This document shows positions 1-9,375 of a stretch of DNA of 64,000 nucleotides, piece by piece. Made by a program: the position numbers and the translations under genes. Location: positions 1,991,001 through 2,055,000 of the forward strand of contig NZ_CP116339.1 of assembly GCF_028198165.1 (NCBI RefSeq), read 5' to 3'. Within the stretch, counting starts at the first letter, position 1. Every line of letters starts with the position of its first letter. The stretch comes from Pseudoxanthomonas sp. JBR18 (GTDB lineage: Bacteria; Pseudomonadota; Gammaproteobacteria; Xanthomonadales; Xanthomonadaceae). Under the pieces are notes generated by a model that worked only from the letters and a program-made list of their open reading frames with translations, searched no databases and had not been told where the DNA came from.

Positions 1-1
1 C

Positions 2-1696
2 CTGGTCACGCATACCCGCGAGGTCCAGGCAGACATTTCCAGGCTGAATGTGGAGATCCGCGAGATCGAGCAGTCCGCGCTGTTGGTCAATCTGGGCGCC
101 ACGCTGCCACGGTTGCGTGAGCGCGTGCAGGACGGCCCCAACGAAATCCAGCGCCAGCTCGATCAGATCACCCAGTTGACCCGTGACAACGCACCCCAGC
201 AGGTCCGTCTTGGCCAGCTCAAAGAGGTGCTGCAACGGCGCGCCATGCTGGCCAACGAGTTGCTCGACGCTCCGCCCGAGCGTCGCGCGGAGGTCGTGCA
301 GGCGCTTGCCAACGACTATCCCGTCCGCCCGCTCATGATGGACATCTATCAATCCGAACAGGGGCTGGCGCAGGGGCGTATCGCCCAGGCCGAGCGCTCG
401 CGGCGGCTGGGTAACTGGGTCGGCTGGGGCGGATTGGCGGTCCAGCTGCTGCTGCTGGCGGTGATCACCATGCTGCTTGGACGCCAGATCGGACAGCGGT
501 TGAGCGCCGAGCAGGCCAGTTCACGCGCCGACGCACGCGCCTCGGCGGTGCTGCAGACCGTGCGCGAGCCGATCGTGCTGCTGGACGGCGAGCTGCGGGT
601 CTTGATGCATAACGCCGCCTTCGCCGAACTCTATGAAGTGGAGGGCGATCTGAACCACCATCCGCGGCTCGTCGAGGTCAGCGAGGCGTGGGAAGACGAG
701 GTCGTGCGCCAGCGCCTGATCGATGTGCTGGCCCGCGGGCGCGAACTGTGGGACTACGAGGTCCAGCAGGAGACCGCGGGCGGCGTGGCGCGCATCCTGC
801 TGCTCAACGCCCGGCGCATGGTGCTGCCCGACCTGGAGGACGAGGCGGTGCTGATGACGGTCAGCGACGTCACTACCCAGAAGGTCAGCCAGCAGCGCAT
901 CATCGACCTCAATCGACAGCTGGAAGGCAAGATCGAGCAGGTGTCGGACGTCAATCGCGAGCTGGAGGCCTTCAGCTATTCGGTCTCCCATGACCTGCGC
1001 GCGCCGCTGCGCCACGTGTCAGGCTTCTCCGACAAGCTGCAACGCCATCTGGGAGAATCGGCAGACGAGCGCAGCCGCCATTACCTGCAGGTGATCGGCG
1101 ATTCGGCCCGGCGCATGTCCTCACTGATCGACGACCTGCTGGTGTACTCGCGCCTGGGTCGCAGCGCGCTGCGTCTGCAGGCGGTGGACATGCAGTCGCT
1201 GGTGGCCGAGACCCGGGCGATGCTCGATGCCAATGTCAGCGCCGACAAGCACGCCTTGCCGTTGCGCGTGGACTGGGACATCCAGCCCCTGCCGATCCTG
1301 GTCGGCGACGAGAACATGCTGCGCCAGGTCTGGCAGAATCTGCTCGGCAACGCGGTCAAGTACAGCGGCAAGCACGAAGTCGCCCAGATCCAGGTCGGTT
1401 ACGCGCTGGAAGGCGAAGGCAACCATCACTTCTGGGTCAAGGACCACGGCGCGGGCTTCGACATGGCCTATGCCGGCAAGCTGTTCGGCGTGTTCCAGCG
1501 CCTGCACAAATCCAGCGAATACGCCGGCACCGGCATCGGGCTGGCCAGCGTACGTCGGGTGGTGGCCCGCCACGGCGGCCGAGTCTGGGCCGAGGCGGAG
1601 CCCGACAAGGGCGCCACCTTCCATTTCATCATCCCCACCGGCCAGGACACCGCAAGCCTGCCGGCGGCACCTTCACCCTCAGAGCTCAACGCATGA
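2..1696 (+). CDS. membrane sensor histidine kinase, CHASE3-PAS-HisKA-HATPase (5' partial)
   Basis: The frame is open through the left edge, so the true start lies upstream; a GTG at 50 is internal. In order: a helical segment like the periplasmic CHASE3 domain (about 60-400), one membrane helix (about 434-485), a PAS-like sensor (about 560-870), a dimerisation domain with SVSHDLRAPLR (phospho-acceptor His at 989-991), and an ATPase domain with an N box (QNLLGNAVKYS) and GTGIGLA. The HDLRAPLR type is that of phytochrome-like kinases. The ligand is not predictable. Its stop overlaps the next start by 4 bp, so it is co-translated with the response regulator and probably phosphorylates it. Confidence 0.93.
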   Translation: MVTHTREVQADISRLNVEIREIEQSALLVNLGATLPRLRERVQDGPNEIQRQLDQITQLTRDNAPQQVRLGQLKEVLQRRAMLANELLDAPPERRAEVVQALANDYPVRPLMMDIYQSEQGLAQGRIAQAERSRRLGNWVGWGGLAVQLLLLAVITMLLGRQIGQRLSAEQASSRADARASAVLQTVREPIVLLDGELRVLMHNAAFAELYEVEGDLNHHPRLVEVSEAWEDEVVRQRLIDVLARGRELWDYEVQQETAGGVARILLLNARRMVLPDLEDEAVLMTVSDVTTQKVSQQRIIDLNRQLEGKIEQVSDVNRELEAFSYSVSHDLRAPLRHVSGFSDKLQRHLGESADERSRHYLQVIGDSARRMSSLIDDLLVYSRLGRSALRLQAVDMQSLVAETRAMLDANVSADKHALPLRVDWDIQPLPILVGDENMLRQVWQNLLGNAVKYSGKHEVAQIQVGYALEGEGNHHFWVKDHGAGFDMAYAGKLFGVFQRLHKSSEYAGTGIGLASVRRVVARHGGRVWAEAEPDKGATFHFIIPTGQDTASLPAAPSPSELNA

Positions 1697-2136
1697 TCCC
1701 TGCCATCCGCACCATCCTCCTGGCTGAAGACAGCAGCGCCGATGCCGAAATGGCCATCGATGCCCTGCGCGAGGCCAACCTGGCCAATCCCATCGTGCAC
1801 GTGGAAGACGGGGTGGAGGCGATGGACTACCTGCTGAGCCGGGGGGCCTACGCCGACCGTCCCGAGGGTCTGCCCGCGGTGCTGCTGCTGGACATCAAGA
1901 TGCCGCGCATGGATGGCATGGAGGTGCTGCGCAGCATCCGCGCCGACAACAAACTCAAGACCATGCCGGTGGTCATCCTGTCCTCCTCGCGGGAGGAGAG
2001 CGACCTGGTGCGTAGCTGGGACCTGGGCGCCAATGCCTATGTGGTCAAGCCGGTGGACATCGACCAGTTCTTCACCGCGGTCAAGACCCTGGGGACCTTC
2101 TGGGCCGTCTTGAACGAAGCGCCGGGTCTGGATTGA
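1693..2136 (+). CDS. single-domain response regulator, Rcp1-like
   Basis: A 147-residue receiver domain with no output domain. The acidic pair is E12-D13, the phospho-acceptor is D67 (LLLDIKMPRMDG), the switch serine lies in VILSSS and the conserved lysine is K119 (VVKPVD). Such Rcp1-type receivers usually relay phosphate from phytochrome-like kinases, which fits the kinase just upstream (ATGA overlap). Its own stop overlaps a possible TTG start of the hybrid kinase downstream, so the three genes look like one signalling operon. Confidence 0.92.
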   Translation: MIPAIRTILLAEDSSADAEMAIDALREANLANPIVHVEDGVEAMDYLLSRGAYADRPEGLPAVLLLDIKMPRMDGMEVLRSIRADNKLKTMPVVILSSSREESDLVRSWDLGANAYVVKPVDIDQFFTAVKTLGTFWAVLNEAPGLD

Positions 2137-2141
2137 GCCCG

Positions 2142-3653
2142 ATGCCGCACAGCGCCGATCCCATCGGTCCGGTCCGCATCCTGCTGGTGGAGGATTCGCC
2201 GGAAGATGCCGAGCTGACCTCGATGCAGCTGCTGGATGCCGGGCTGGAGGCGCGGTTCGAGCGCGTGGATTCCGGGGCGGAACTGGCCAAGGCGCTGGTG
2301 GATTTCAATCCGGACCTGGTGCTGTCGGACTTGAGCATGCCGGGGTTTTCCGGCTACGACGCGCTCAAGCTGGTGCGCTCGCAGAACCCGCCGGTTCCTT
2401 TCATCTTCGTGTCCGGCACGATGGGTGAGGACACCGCCGTCCAGGCCCTGCGCGACGGGGCGTCCGATTACATCCTCAAGGACAAGACCGCACGGCTGCC
2501 CGCAGCGGCCGCGCGCGCCATCCGCGAGTCGCGCAGCGAGCGTGAGCGCGAGCGGGTGGAAAAGGAGCTGCTGCGTTCCCAGCGCCTGGATTCGATGGCG
2601 ATGCTGGCCGCGGGCCTCAGCCACGACCTGCGCAACATCCTGCAGCCGCTGCTGATCGTGCCGGACCTGCTGGCCATCCACAGCGACAATCCCAAGATCC
2701 GCAAGCTCGGCGAGGTGATCGCCGAGTCCGGCCGACGCGGGCACGAGATGGCCGAATCGATGCTGTCCTTCGTGCGCGGCGCGCGCAAGGCGCGCGAGCC
2801 GGTGTCGGTGAGCGACCTGTTCCAGGCCGTGCAGGTGCTGTTGCAGGGCAGTCTGCCGGACAAGGTCACGCTGGACCTGCAGCCCCCGGCGCAGGCCATG
2901 GTGATTGACGCCAATTACGTCGAACTGCAACAGGTGCTCATCAACCTGTGTCTCAACGGCATCCAGGCCATGCCCGAAGGGGGCGTCCTGACGCTGTCTG
3001 CCTGCGTGTCCTCGAGCGATGCGCAAGGCATGGCCTGCCTCTGTGTGCGCGACCAGGGCATCGGCATGGACGAGAAGACCCGCAAGCAGCTGTTCACGCC
3101 CTTCTTCACCACTAAACCTGACGGCACCGGCCTGGGGCTGATGTCCTGCCTGCGCATCGTCGAGCAGTACCAGGGGCGTATCGAGGTGGACAGTGCGCTG
3201 GGACAGGGCACCACCTTCTCCATCACCCTGCCGATGGCCGCAAGTCCTGCACCGTCGCCGGCCGAGGCTGCGCCAGGGCAGGGCCAACGCATCCTGTTGG
3301 TCGATGGCGACAACACCCGCCAGTCGCTGTTGTGCAACGCGCTGGAGAGCCAGGGCTATGCGCCCAGCAATGCGCCCGATGGCGCCTATGCACTGCGGGC
3401 GTCGGTGGTCGACGGCATGCCCGACCTGTTCGTCATCGACAGCGATTTCGTGCTGCTGCCGGCCGTTGCCCTGGTCAAGGCGCTGGCCCAGCGTGGTTAC
3501 CGTGGTCCGGTGATCCTGCTGCAGGATCCGGCCAAGCCGTTTGATCGCGACGAGCTGCCGGGCGGGGTCAATGCCTACCTCCTGGACAAGCCGCTGGAAA
3601 TGGGCCAGGTGTTCCACGCAGTGGCCCAGGCGCTGTCCGCCGGGTCGCCATGA
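2142..3653 (+). CDS. hybrid histidine kinase, receiver-HisKA-HATPase-receiver
   Basis: About 503 residues. The ATG at 2142 is preferred; an in-frame TTG at 2133 overlaps the previous stop. Receiver 1 carries VEDSPED and D63 (VLSDLSMPG). The kinase core has H161 in GLSHDLRN, an N box (INLCLNGIQAMPEGG) and GTGLGLM. The C-terminal receiver is weak: VDGD and LLDKPLE are kept, but the presumed acceptor lies in VIDSDFVLLP without the usual MP-G, and the switch Thr/Ser is replaced in ILLQDP. There is no membrane helix, so it is cytoplasmic. It probably takes phosphate from the upstream pair. Confidence 0.9.
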   Translation: MPHSADPIGPVRILLVEDSPEDAELTSMQLLDAGLEARFERVDSGAELAKALVDFNPDLVLSDLSMPGFSGYDALKLVRSQNPPVPFIFVSGTMGEDTAVQALRDGASDYILKDKTARLPAAAARAIRESRSERERERVEKELLRSQRLDSMAMLAAGLSHDLRNILQPLLIVPDLLAIHSDNPKIRKLGEVIAESGRRGHEMAESMLSFVRGARKAREPVSVSDLFQAVQVLLQGSLPDKVTLDLQPPAQAMVIDANYVELQQVLINLCLNGIQAMPEGGVLTLSACVSSSDAQGMACLCVRDQGIGMDEKTRKQLFTPFFTTKPDGTGLGLMSCLRIVEQYQGRIEVDSALGQGTTFSITLPMAASPAPSPAEAAPGQGQRILLVDGDNTRQSLLCNALESQGYAPSNAPDGAYALRASVVDGMPDLFVIDSDFVLLPAVALVKALAQRGYRGPVILLQDPAKPFDRDELPGGVNAYLLDKPLEMGQVFHAVAQALSAGSP

Positions 3654-3657
3654 TCCC

Positions 3658-4254
3658 GTGATCGACAAGCCCTTCGCCCCGGCCTGCGAACGCAATCGCG
3701 ACCCCATCCTGAAAGTCTTGCGCGGGGCTTTCGCGCAGGCGCGCAGCGTGCTGGAGATCGGCAGTGGCACCGGCCAGCACGCCGTGTATTTTGCCGGCGC
3801 CTTGCCGCAGTTGTGCTGGCAAACCAGCGAGCGCGCAGAACACCTGCCCGGCCTACGCGCCTGGCTGGACGAGGCGGACCTTCCCAATACGCCGGCTCCC
3901 TTGGGGCTGGACGTGGCCCAGGGGCCATGGCCGGCGACGCGCTTCGATGCGGTGTTCAGCGCCAACACGCTGCACATCATGGGCTGGCCGCAGGTGCAGG
4001 CGTTCTTTGCAGGACTCGACGCGGTGCTGGCCGCTGATGGGACCTTGGCGGTGTACGGACCGTTCAACGATGGCGGGACTTACACCAGCGACAGCAATGC
4101 ACAGTTCGATCAATGGCTGAAAGCACGCGATCCGGTGAGTGGCATCCGTGATGTCGAAGCCGTGGACGCGTTGGCGCACGGGATCGGGCTGCGACTGGAG
4201 CATGATCATGCGATGCCGGCGAATAATCGACTGCTGGTGTGGCGGCGCGATTAG
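3658..4254 (+). CDS. DUF938-family SAM-dependent methyltransferase-like protein
   Basis: 198 residues from a GTG four bases after the kinase stop. The open frame reaches further upstream, but the GTG gives the family's usual N-terminus (KPFAPACERNRDPIL) and length. Motif I of a class I methyltransferase is VLEIGSGTGQHAVYFA, and SANTLHIMGW and YGPFNDGG are DUF938 signatures. The substrate is unknown. It may be transcribed with the signalling genes, but a link in function is not evident. Confidence 0.82.
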   Translation: MIDKPFAPACERNRDPILKVLRGAFAQARSVLEIGSGTGQHAVYFAGALPQLCWQTSERAEHLPGLRAWLDEADLPNTPAPLGLDVAQGPWPATRFDAVFSANTLHIMGWPQVQAFFAGLDAVLAADGTLAVYGPFNDGGTYTSDSNAQFDQWLKARDPVSGIRDVEAVDALAHGIGLRLEHDHAMPANNRLLVWRRD

Positions 4255-4275
4255 GTTTTAGTTCTTGAAGCAAAG

Positions 4276-4340
4276 GCTTTCGTGCCGCGTCGCGGCCCGA
4301 CATACTTTCTTGCTCGTGCAAGAAAGGTAGGCAAAAAACG
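4276..4340 (+). repeat. two-hairpin intergenic element, copy 1
   Basis: Layout: GCTTTC, then a small perfect hairpin (GCCGCG T CGCGGC, 4284-4296), then CGAC, then a larger perfect hairpin (CTTTCTTGC TCGT GCAAGAAAG, 4305-4326), then GCAAAAAACG. The same order recurs at 9376-9430 (reverse) and 9533-9589 (forward) with different stem bases that still pair. The rest of the 4255-4505 gap holds a further 9-bp inverted repeat (AGGCCAAAA / TTTTGGCCT, 4421-4447) and no convincing gene. Confidence 0.75.
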
Positions 4341-4505
4341 CCCCACATCCCTGTGTGGCGCCCCTCGGGTCTTTTCCTCAGCGCGACGCCGCGCCTCACG
4401 GAGGATTAAGGGCAAAGCCAAGGCCAAAACCAAGGCGCTTTTGGCCTGCGGATCTTATGCCTGCTTACAATCGGACGCTGGCAGCGAAGACGAGGGAGTG
4501 GGCGC

Positions 4506-5750
4506 ATGTATCGCGGTGTAGTGGGCGTGTTGGCGGGAGTGATCGCGTGGGGGGCGCAGGCGCAGCAGCAGGCGGTGGAGGTCGGCGCGCCCAGCGCGGC
4601 CGAGCGGGCGGCGTACGCCAGTTGCATGGCGCGCGTGCGCGATGGCGCCACCGGGGTTCAACCCACGTCGTTCGATCGCTTCATGACCGGCATCGCGCCG
4701 GACATGAGCGTGCTGCCGCTACTGGATACGCAGCCCGAATTCTCCACCCCGATCTGGGACTACCTGGCGCCACTGGTCGATGATCAGCGCATCGCCGACG
4801 GCAAGGCCATGCTGGCCGAGCACGCCGAGACCTTCGCCCAGGTCGCCGCGCGCAGCGGCGTGGATGCCGCCACGGTGGCGGCGGTGTGGGGGGTGGAAAG
4901 CGACTATGGCCGGGTACAGGGCAAGCGCCCGCTGTTGGTCTCGCTGTCCACTCTGTCGTGCTTCGGGCGCCGCCAGGATTTCTTCCGCGGTGAATTGCTG
5001 GCCACGCTGCAGCTGCTGCAGGCAGGCGACCTGGATACCGATGGCCTGACCGGCTCGTGGGCCGGCGCATTCGGGCAGACCCAGTTCATGCCCAGTACCT
5101 ACCAGCGCATCGCCATGGATGGCGATGGCGACGGGCGCCGCGACCTGGTGCACAGCGTGCCCGATGCCCTGGCCTCCACGGCGAACTATCTCAAGCGGGC
5201 GGGCTGGCAGAGCGGCCAGCCCTGGGGTTACGAAGTGAAGCTGCCGGCCGGCTTCGACGCCGATCGTGCCGGCCGCAAGGCACGGCGCCCGCTGCGCGCA
5301 TGGATCGCCGACGGCATCACCCGCGTCGATGGCGCGCCGATCGCGCCCAGCGACACGCGCGCGGCAGTATTGCTGCCTGCCGGTACCGCCGGGCCCGCGT
5401 TCCTCGTGTTCGCCAACTTCGATGCGATCTACAGCTACAACGCGGCCGAGAGCTATGCGCTGGCCATCGCGTTGCTCTCCGACCGCTTGCGCGGCGGTGG
5501 GCCGCTGGTCGCGCGCTGGCCTACCGACGATCCGCCCCTGGATCGCGCCCAGCGCCGGCAACTGCAGACCCTGCTGCTGGCGCGTGGACACGCCATCGGC
5601 GAGGCCGACGGCATGATCGGCACGCTGACCCGCCAGGCGATCGCCGATGAGCAGCGCCAGCGTGGCCTGCAGCCGGTCGATGGCCGCGCTGGGCAGAAGA
5701 TCCTGCAGGCGCTGCAGGCCGACGCGCCCGGTTCGTCCGCCACCCCGTGA
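4506..5750 (+). CDS. lytic murein transglycosylase, MltB type (GH103)
   Basis: 414 residues. It cleaves the MurNAc-GlcNAc bond of peptidoglycan with formation of 1,6-anhydro-MurNAc. A signal peptide ends near residue 20 (AWGAQAQ). The SLT_2 catalytic domain spans about 32-330, with catalytic Glu131 in VWGVESDYGR, and FGQTQFMPSTY is a family hallmark. A C-terminal peptidoglycan-binding_1 domain (about 345-405) is seen from GEADGMIGTLTRQAI. No lipobox is visible, so it is probably soluble in the periplasm rather than an MltB lipoprotein. The stop overlaps the next GTG by 4 bp. Confidence 0.93.
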   Translation: MYRGVVGVLAGVIAWGAQAQQQAVEVGAPSAAERAAYASCMARVRDGATGVQPTSFDRFMTGIAPDMSVLPLLDTQPEFSTPIWDYLAPLVDDQRIADGKAMLAEHAETFAQVAARSGVDAATVAAVWGVESDYGRVQGKRPLLVSLSTLSCFGRRQDFFRGELLATLQLLQAGDLDTDGLTGSWAGAFGQTQFMPSTYQRIAMDGDGDGRRDLVHSVPDALASTANYLKRAGWQSGQPWGYEVKLPAGFDADRAGRKARRPLRAWIADGITRVDGAPIAPSDTRAAVLLPAGTAGPAFLVFANFDAIYSYNAAESYALAIALLSDRLRGGGPLVARWPTDDPPLDRAQRRQLQTLLLARGHAIGEADGMIGTLTRQAIADEQRQRGLQPVDGRAGQKILQALQADAPGSSATP

Positions 5751-6892
5751 CGCCCACGGCGCGACGCAACCCGGGGATCGACGCCCTGCGTGGAGTGTCG
5801 ATCCTGCTGGTGGTGTTGCACCACCTGGCGTTGCGCATCCCGCTGCGTCAGACCGCGCTGTCCGACGTGTTGCCGCAGCGCGTGCTGCGCGCGCTCAGCT
5901 ACAACGGTTACGAGGCGGTGTTCGTGTTCTTCGTGATCTCCGGCTTCCTGATCACCGTGCATGCGCAGCAGCGCTGGCCGTCGCTGGCGCGGATCGAGTT
6001 GCGCGCGTTCTATGCACGTCGCCTCGCGCGCATCGGCCCGGCGCTGCTGCTGTTGCTGGCGGTGCTGTCGTTGATGCACGTGCTGAAGGTCCCGAACTAT
6101 GTGATCGACAAGCCTGGCCAATCCCTGGGCGGTGCGCTGTGGTCGGCGCTGACCCTGCAGCTGAACTGGTACGAAGGCCGCACCGGCTGGTTGCCCGGCG
6201 GCTGGGACGTGCTGTGGTCGCTGTCCATCGAGGAGGCCTTTTACCTCGGCTTTCCCCTGGTCTGCCTGGGGCTGCGCCGCCAAGCGTTGCTGGTGCCGGC
6301 GCTGCTGTTGCTGGTGCTGTCGCTACCATTCACCCGCGCCGCGCTGGACGGTAACGAGATCTGGCAGGAGAAGGCGTATCTGCCAGGATTCTCCGCCATC
6401 GCCGTGGGCGTGCTCGCCGCACTGGCGGCGACGCGCTGGCAGCTCCCCGCGTCGACCGCGCGCTGGTTGCGCGTGCTGGGAAGCGTCGCCCTGATGGCCG
6501 TGCTGTTGTGCGGTGGCGAGCTATGGCGCGCGGTCGGCAACGCCAACATGCTGGTCCTGGTCGGCGGCGCCGGCGCCCTGGTGCTCGGCCTGCATGCCAT
6601 GCCAGGGCACGCTCCGCTGCGCGCGCTGGCCGGCTTGCGTGCCTGGGGCCGGCTCAGTTACGAGCTGTACCTGACGCACATGTTCGTGGTGTTCGCGCTG
6701 GTGGGGCTGTATCGGGCGCTCGGCAGCGACGTGCGCCTGGGTGCGTGGTGGTATCTGGCCCTGCTGCCATTGTGCTGGCTGCTGGCGTGGACGTTCGCGC
6801 GCGCATGGACCGAACCGGCCGAGCGCTGGCTCAAGCAGCGCTGGCTGCACACGCCGTCCAGGGGTGGCACCGGCGTCCCCGCTACGGATTGA
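5747..6892 (+). CDS. membrane acyltransferase 3 family (OafA/YrhL-like)
   Basis: 381 residues, GTG start overlapping the transglycosylase stop. The N-terminus GIDALRGVSILLVVLHH is the acyltransferase-3 signature with its first-helix His, and about ten hydrophobic helices follow. FFVISGFLIT and LWSLSIEEAFYLGFPL are further family motifs. Members transfer acyl groups to sugars of LPS, peptidoglycan or glycans at the inner membrane. Translational coupling to a peptidoglycan lytic enzyme makes a wall sugar a possible acceptor, but this is inference. Confidence 0.88.
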   Translation: MTPTARRNPGIDALRGVSILLVVLHHLALRIPLRQTALSDVLPQRVLRALSYNGYEAVFVFFVISGFLITVHAQQRWPSLARIELRAFYARRLARIGPALLLLLAVLSLMHVLKVPNYVIDKPGQSLGGALWSALTLQLNWYEGRTGWLPGGWDVLWSLSIEEAFYLGFPLVCLGLRRQALLVPALLLLVLSLPFTRAALDGNEIWQEKAYLPGFSAIAVGVLAALAATRWQLPASTARWLRVLGSVALMAVLLCGGELWRAVGNANMLVLVGGAGALVLGLHAMPGHAPLRALAGLRAWGRLSYELYLTHMFVVFALVGLYRALGSDVRLGAWWYLALLPLCWLLAWTFARAWTEPAERWLKQRWLHTPSRGGTGVPATD

Positions 6893-6935
6893 TCGTCGCC
6901 CTTCGCAGCGCACGGCCGCGTGGTGTGCCAGCATC

Positions 6936-7685
6936 ATGCCCATGTCGATCTTTTCCCTGCAGCGCGTCACGCGCCGCTACGGCAGCGCCGTGGCGCTGGA
7001 CGCCGTCGATCTCGAGATCGACCAAGGCCGCACCACCGCGCTGATTGGTCCCAGTGGCGCCGGCAAGTCCAGCGTGCTGCGCATGCTGATCGGGCTGGAG
7101 TGGCCGGACGCGGGCGAGGTGCGCTTCGATGACCAGCCGCTGCGGCGCGACACCTTGCTGGCACAGCGCCGGCGCATTGGCTATGTCATCCAGGAGGGCG
7201 GGCTCTTCCCGCACCTGAGCGTGCGCGACAACGCCGCACTGCTGGCGCGCACGCTGGGCTGGTCGAAGTCCCGCATCGCGCAGCGGCTGGAGGAGCTGGC
7301 CGCGCTGTGCCAGTTGCCACCCGACTTGCTGGCGCGGTTCCCGGCCGAACTGTCCGGGGGGCAGCGCCAGCGTGTCGGCCTGGTGCGCGCGCTGATGCTG
7401 GACCCGCCGGTCCTGCTGCTGGACGAGCCGCTCGGGGCGCTGGACCCCATCGTGCGCCACGAGCTGCAGACCCAGATGCGCACGCTGTTCGCACAACTGG
7501 GCAAGACCGTCGTGCTGGTCACCCATGACGTGGCCGAAGCCGCTTACCTGGCCGACACGCTGGTGTTGATGCGCGATGGGCGCGTGCTCCAGCAGGGCAC
7601 GGCGCGCGACTTGGTGGATACGCCTGTGGACGAATTCGTCACTGCCTTCATGACCGCCCAGCGCACCCTGGAAGACGCAGCATGA
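6936..7685 (+). CDS. osmoprotectant-type ABC importer, ATP-binding subunit
   Basis: About 249 residues from the ATG at 6936 (a second ATG lies at 6942); the frame is open further upstream but is not ABC-like there. Walker A GPSGAGKSS, Q loop VIQEGGLFPH, signature LSGGQRQRVGLVRAL, Walker B LLLDEPLGALD, H loop VTHDVAEAA. The sequence type is that of OpuCA/YehX ATPases for glycine betaine, choline or similar solutes. No CBS domains follow. The stop overlaps the permease start (ATGA), so the two are co-translated. Confidence 0.9.
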   Translation: MPMSIFSLQRVTRRYGSAVALDAVDLEIDQGRTTALIGPSGAGKSSVLRMLIGLEWPDAGEVRFDDQPLRRDTLLAQRRRIGYVIQEGGLFPHLSVRDNAALLARTLGWSKSRIAQRLEELAALCQLPPDLLARFPAELSGGQRQRVGLVRALMLDPPVLLLDEPLGALDPIVRHELQTQMRTLFAQLGKTVVLVTHDVAEAAYLADTLVLMRDGRVLQQGTARDLVDTPVDEFVTAFMTAQRTLEDAA

Positions 7686-9157
7686 GGCGTGTGCTCTGGG
7701 GCTGGTTGTTCTTGCTGACGGCCCTGGTCGGACCGGCGCATGCGGCCGAGCAGGCGACCGTGGGCTCGAAGAACTTTACCGAGGCGGTGATCCTGGGCGA
7801 GATCGCCGTGGCCCAGGGGCGCAAGGCCGGCGTGGAGGTCACCCACAAGCGCCAGCTGGGCGGCACGCGGATCCTGTGGCGCGCGTTGGAGGAAGGCGAC
7901 ATCGACGCCTATGCCGAATACACCGGCACGCTCAAGCAGGAACTGCTGCAGCAGCCCGACGCCAGCGATGCGCAGGTCGCCGCGGCGCTGGCCCGGCGCG
8001 GACTGGGCATCACCCGCTCACTGGGCTTCCAGAACACCTACGCCTTCGGCATGCGCCAGACGCGCGCACAGGCGCTGGGCATCCGCACCCTGAGCGACCT
8101 GACCGCGCACCCATCCCTCAAGTTGGGGCTGAGCAATGAGTTCCTGCAGCGCGCGGACGGCTGGCCGGGCGTGCGCAAGGCCTATGGCCTGCCGCAGCAG
8201 GCCAACGGGCTGGACCACGATCTGGCCTATCGGGCCCTGCAGAGCGGGGCGATCGATGTGACCGACCTGTACAGCACCGATGCGGAGATTCCGTATTACC
8301 ACCTGGTGGTACTCGACGACGATCGGCACTTCTTCCCCGACTACCAGGCCGTGTTCCTCTATCGGCTGGACCTGGCCCAGCGCGCGCCGGAGTTCCTGCA
8401 GGTGCTGAAGAAACTGCAGGGCCGCATCGACGCGGACACCATGCGCCACCTCAACGCGCAGGTGAAGCTGGAGCACCATGGCGAGGCGCAGGTGGCTGCG
8501 CAGTTCGTCGGTGTCGACGCGCCCCAGGGCAGCGGCCGGGCAGCGCGCATCCTCCGGCGTACCGGCGAGCATCTGGCCCTGGTCGGCATCTCGCTGGGGT
8601 GTGCTCTGCTGGTGGCCCTGCCGCTGGGGGTCTTTGCCGCGCGTCGCCCACGCCTGGGCCAGATCGTGCTGTCGCTGACCGGCGTCCTGCAGACCTTGCC
8701 CTCGCTGGCGGTGTTCGTCTTCATGATTCCGCTGTTCGGCATCGGCGCCAGGCCTGCGATCGCCGCGCTGTTCCTGTATTCGCTGCTGCCGATCGTGCGC
8801 AACACCCATGCCGGCCTGACCGGCATCCCGCGCGACCTGCGCGAGACCGCCGCGGCCCTGGGCCTGCCGCCGCGCACGCGCCTGTGGCGGGTCGAACTGC
8901 CGCTGGCCCTGCGCACCCTCCTGGCCGGGGTAAAGACCGCCGCGGTGATCAACGTCGGCACCGCCACCCTTGGCGCATTGATTGGCGCCGGCGGTTACGG
9001 GCAACCGATCCTGACCGGGATCCGCCTGGACAACCTTGGGATGATCCTGGAGGGCGCGGTGCCGGCGGCGGTGCTGGCGTTGGTGGTGCAGGGGGGATTC
9101 GAGGTGTTCGAGCGGATGATGACGCCGCGGGGCCTGCGGCTCGCCGCACGGGCTTAG
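7682..9157 (+). CDS. osmoprotectant-type ABC importer, fused substrate-binding protein and permease
   Basis: 491 residues. A signal peptide (about 1-22, cleavage after AHA) is followed by an OpuAC-type binding domain (about 25-270: VGSKNFTEAVILGE and DAYAEYTGT are typical of betaine/choline-binding proteins), then a binding-protein-dependent permease domain (about 285-485, helices beginning LALVGISLGCALLVALPLG). A complete importer is therefore made from two genes. In Gram-negatives the leading signal would put the binding domain in the periplasm, tethered to the permease. The exact substrate is not resolved. Confidence 0.9.
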   Translation: MRRVLWGWLFLLTALVGPAHAAEQATVGSKNFTEAVILGEIAVAQGRKAGVEVTHKRQLGGTRILWRALEEGDIDAYAEYTGTLKQELLQQPDASDAQVAAALARRGLGITRSLGFQNTYAFGMRQTRAQALGIRTLSDLTAHPSLKLGLSNEFLQRADGWPGVRKAYGLPQQANGLDHDLAYRALQSGAIDVTDLYSTDAEIPYYHLVVLDDDRHFFPDYQAVFLYRLDLAQRAPEFLQVLKKLQGRIDADTMRHLNAQVKLEHHGEAQVAAQFVGVDAPQGSGRAARILRRTGEHLALVGISLGCALLVALPLGVFAARRPRLGQIVLSLTGVLQTLPSLAVFVFMIPLFGIGARPAIAALFLYSLLPIVRNTHAGLTGIPRDLRETAAALGLPPRTRLWRVELPLALRTLLAGVKTAAVINVGTATLGALIGAGGYGQPILTGIRLDNLGMILEGAVPAAVLALVVQGGFEVFERMMTPRGLRLAARA

Positions 9158-9375
9158 CTCTTTTGCGTTGCTGTTGCCGTTGCTGTTTGCAGTTGTTCCG
9201 GCTGTTGCGTTTGCCGCTCGCTTCCACTGTCTGAGCCGTAAAGCGAGCCGAGCATCGCAGGAACGCGCGGCCGGAGAGTCGCCCTGTTTGAGCGTAGCGA
9301 GTTTGGGCGATGTGCCGCGTGTTCCGAGAAGCGCAGGGGACCGCCGCGCAGCGGCGGCGAGTGTCCGGCGAGTAG

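Noticed and set aside
2037..4067. Long minus-strand frame opposite the hybrid kinase
   Set aside because: Antisense shadow of clear kinase and methyltransferase genes; His/Gln/Arg-rich composition typical of shadows.
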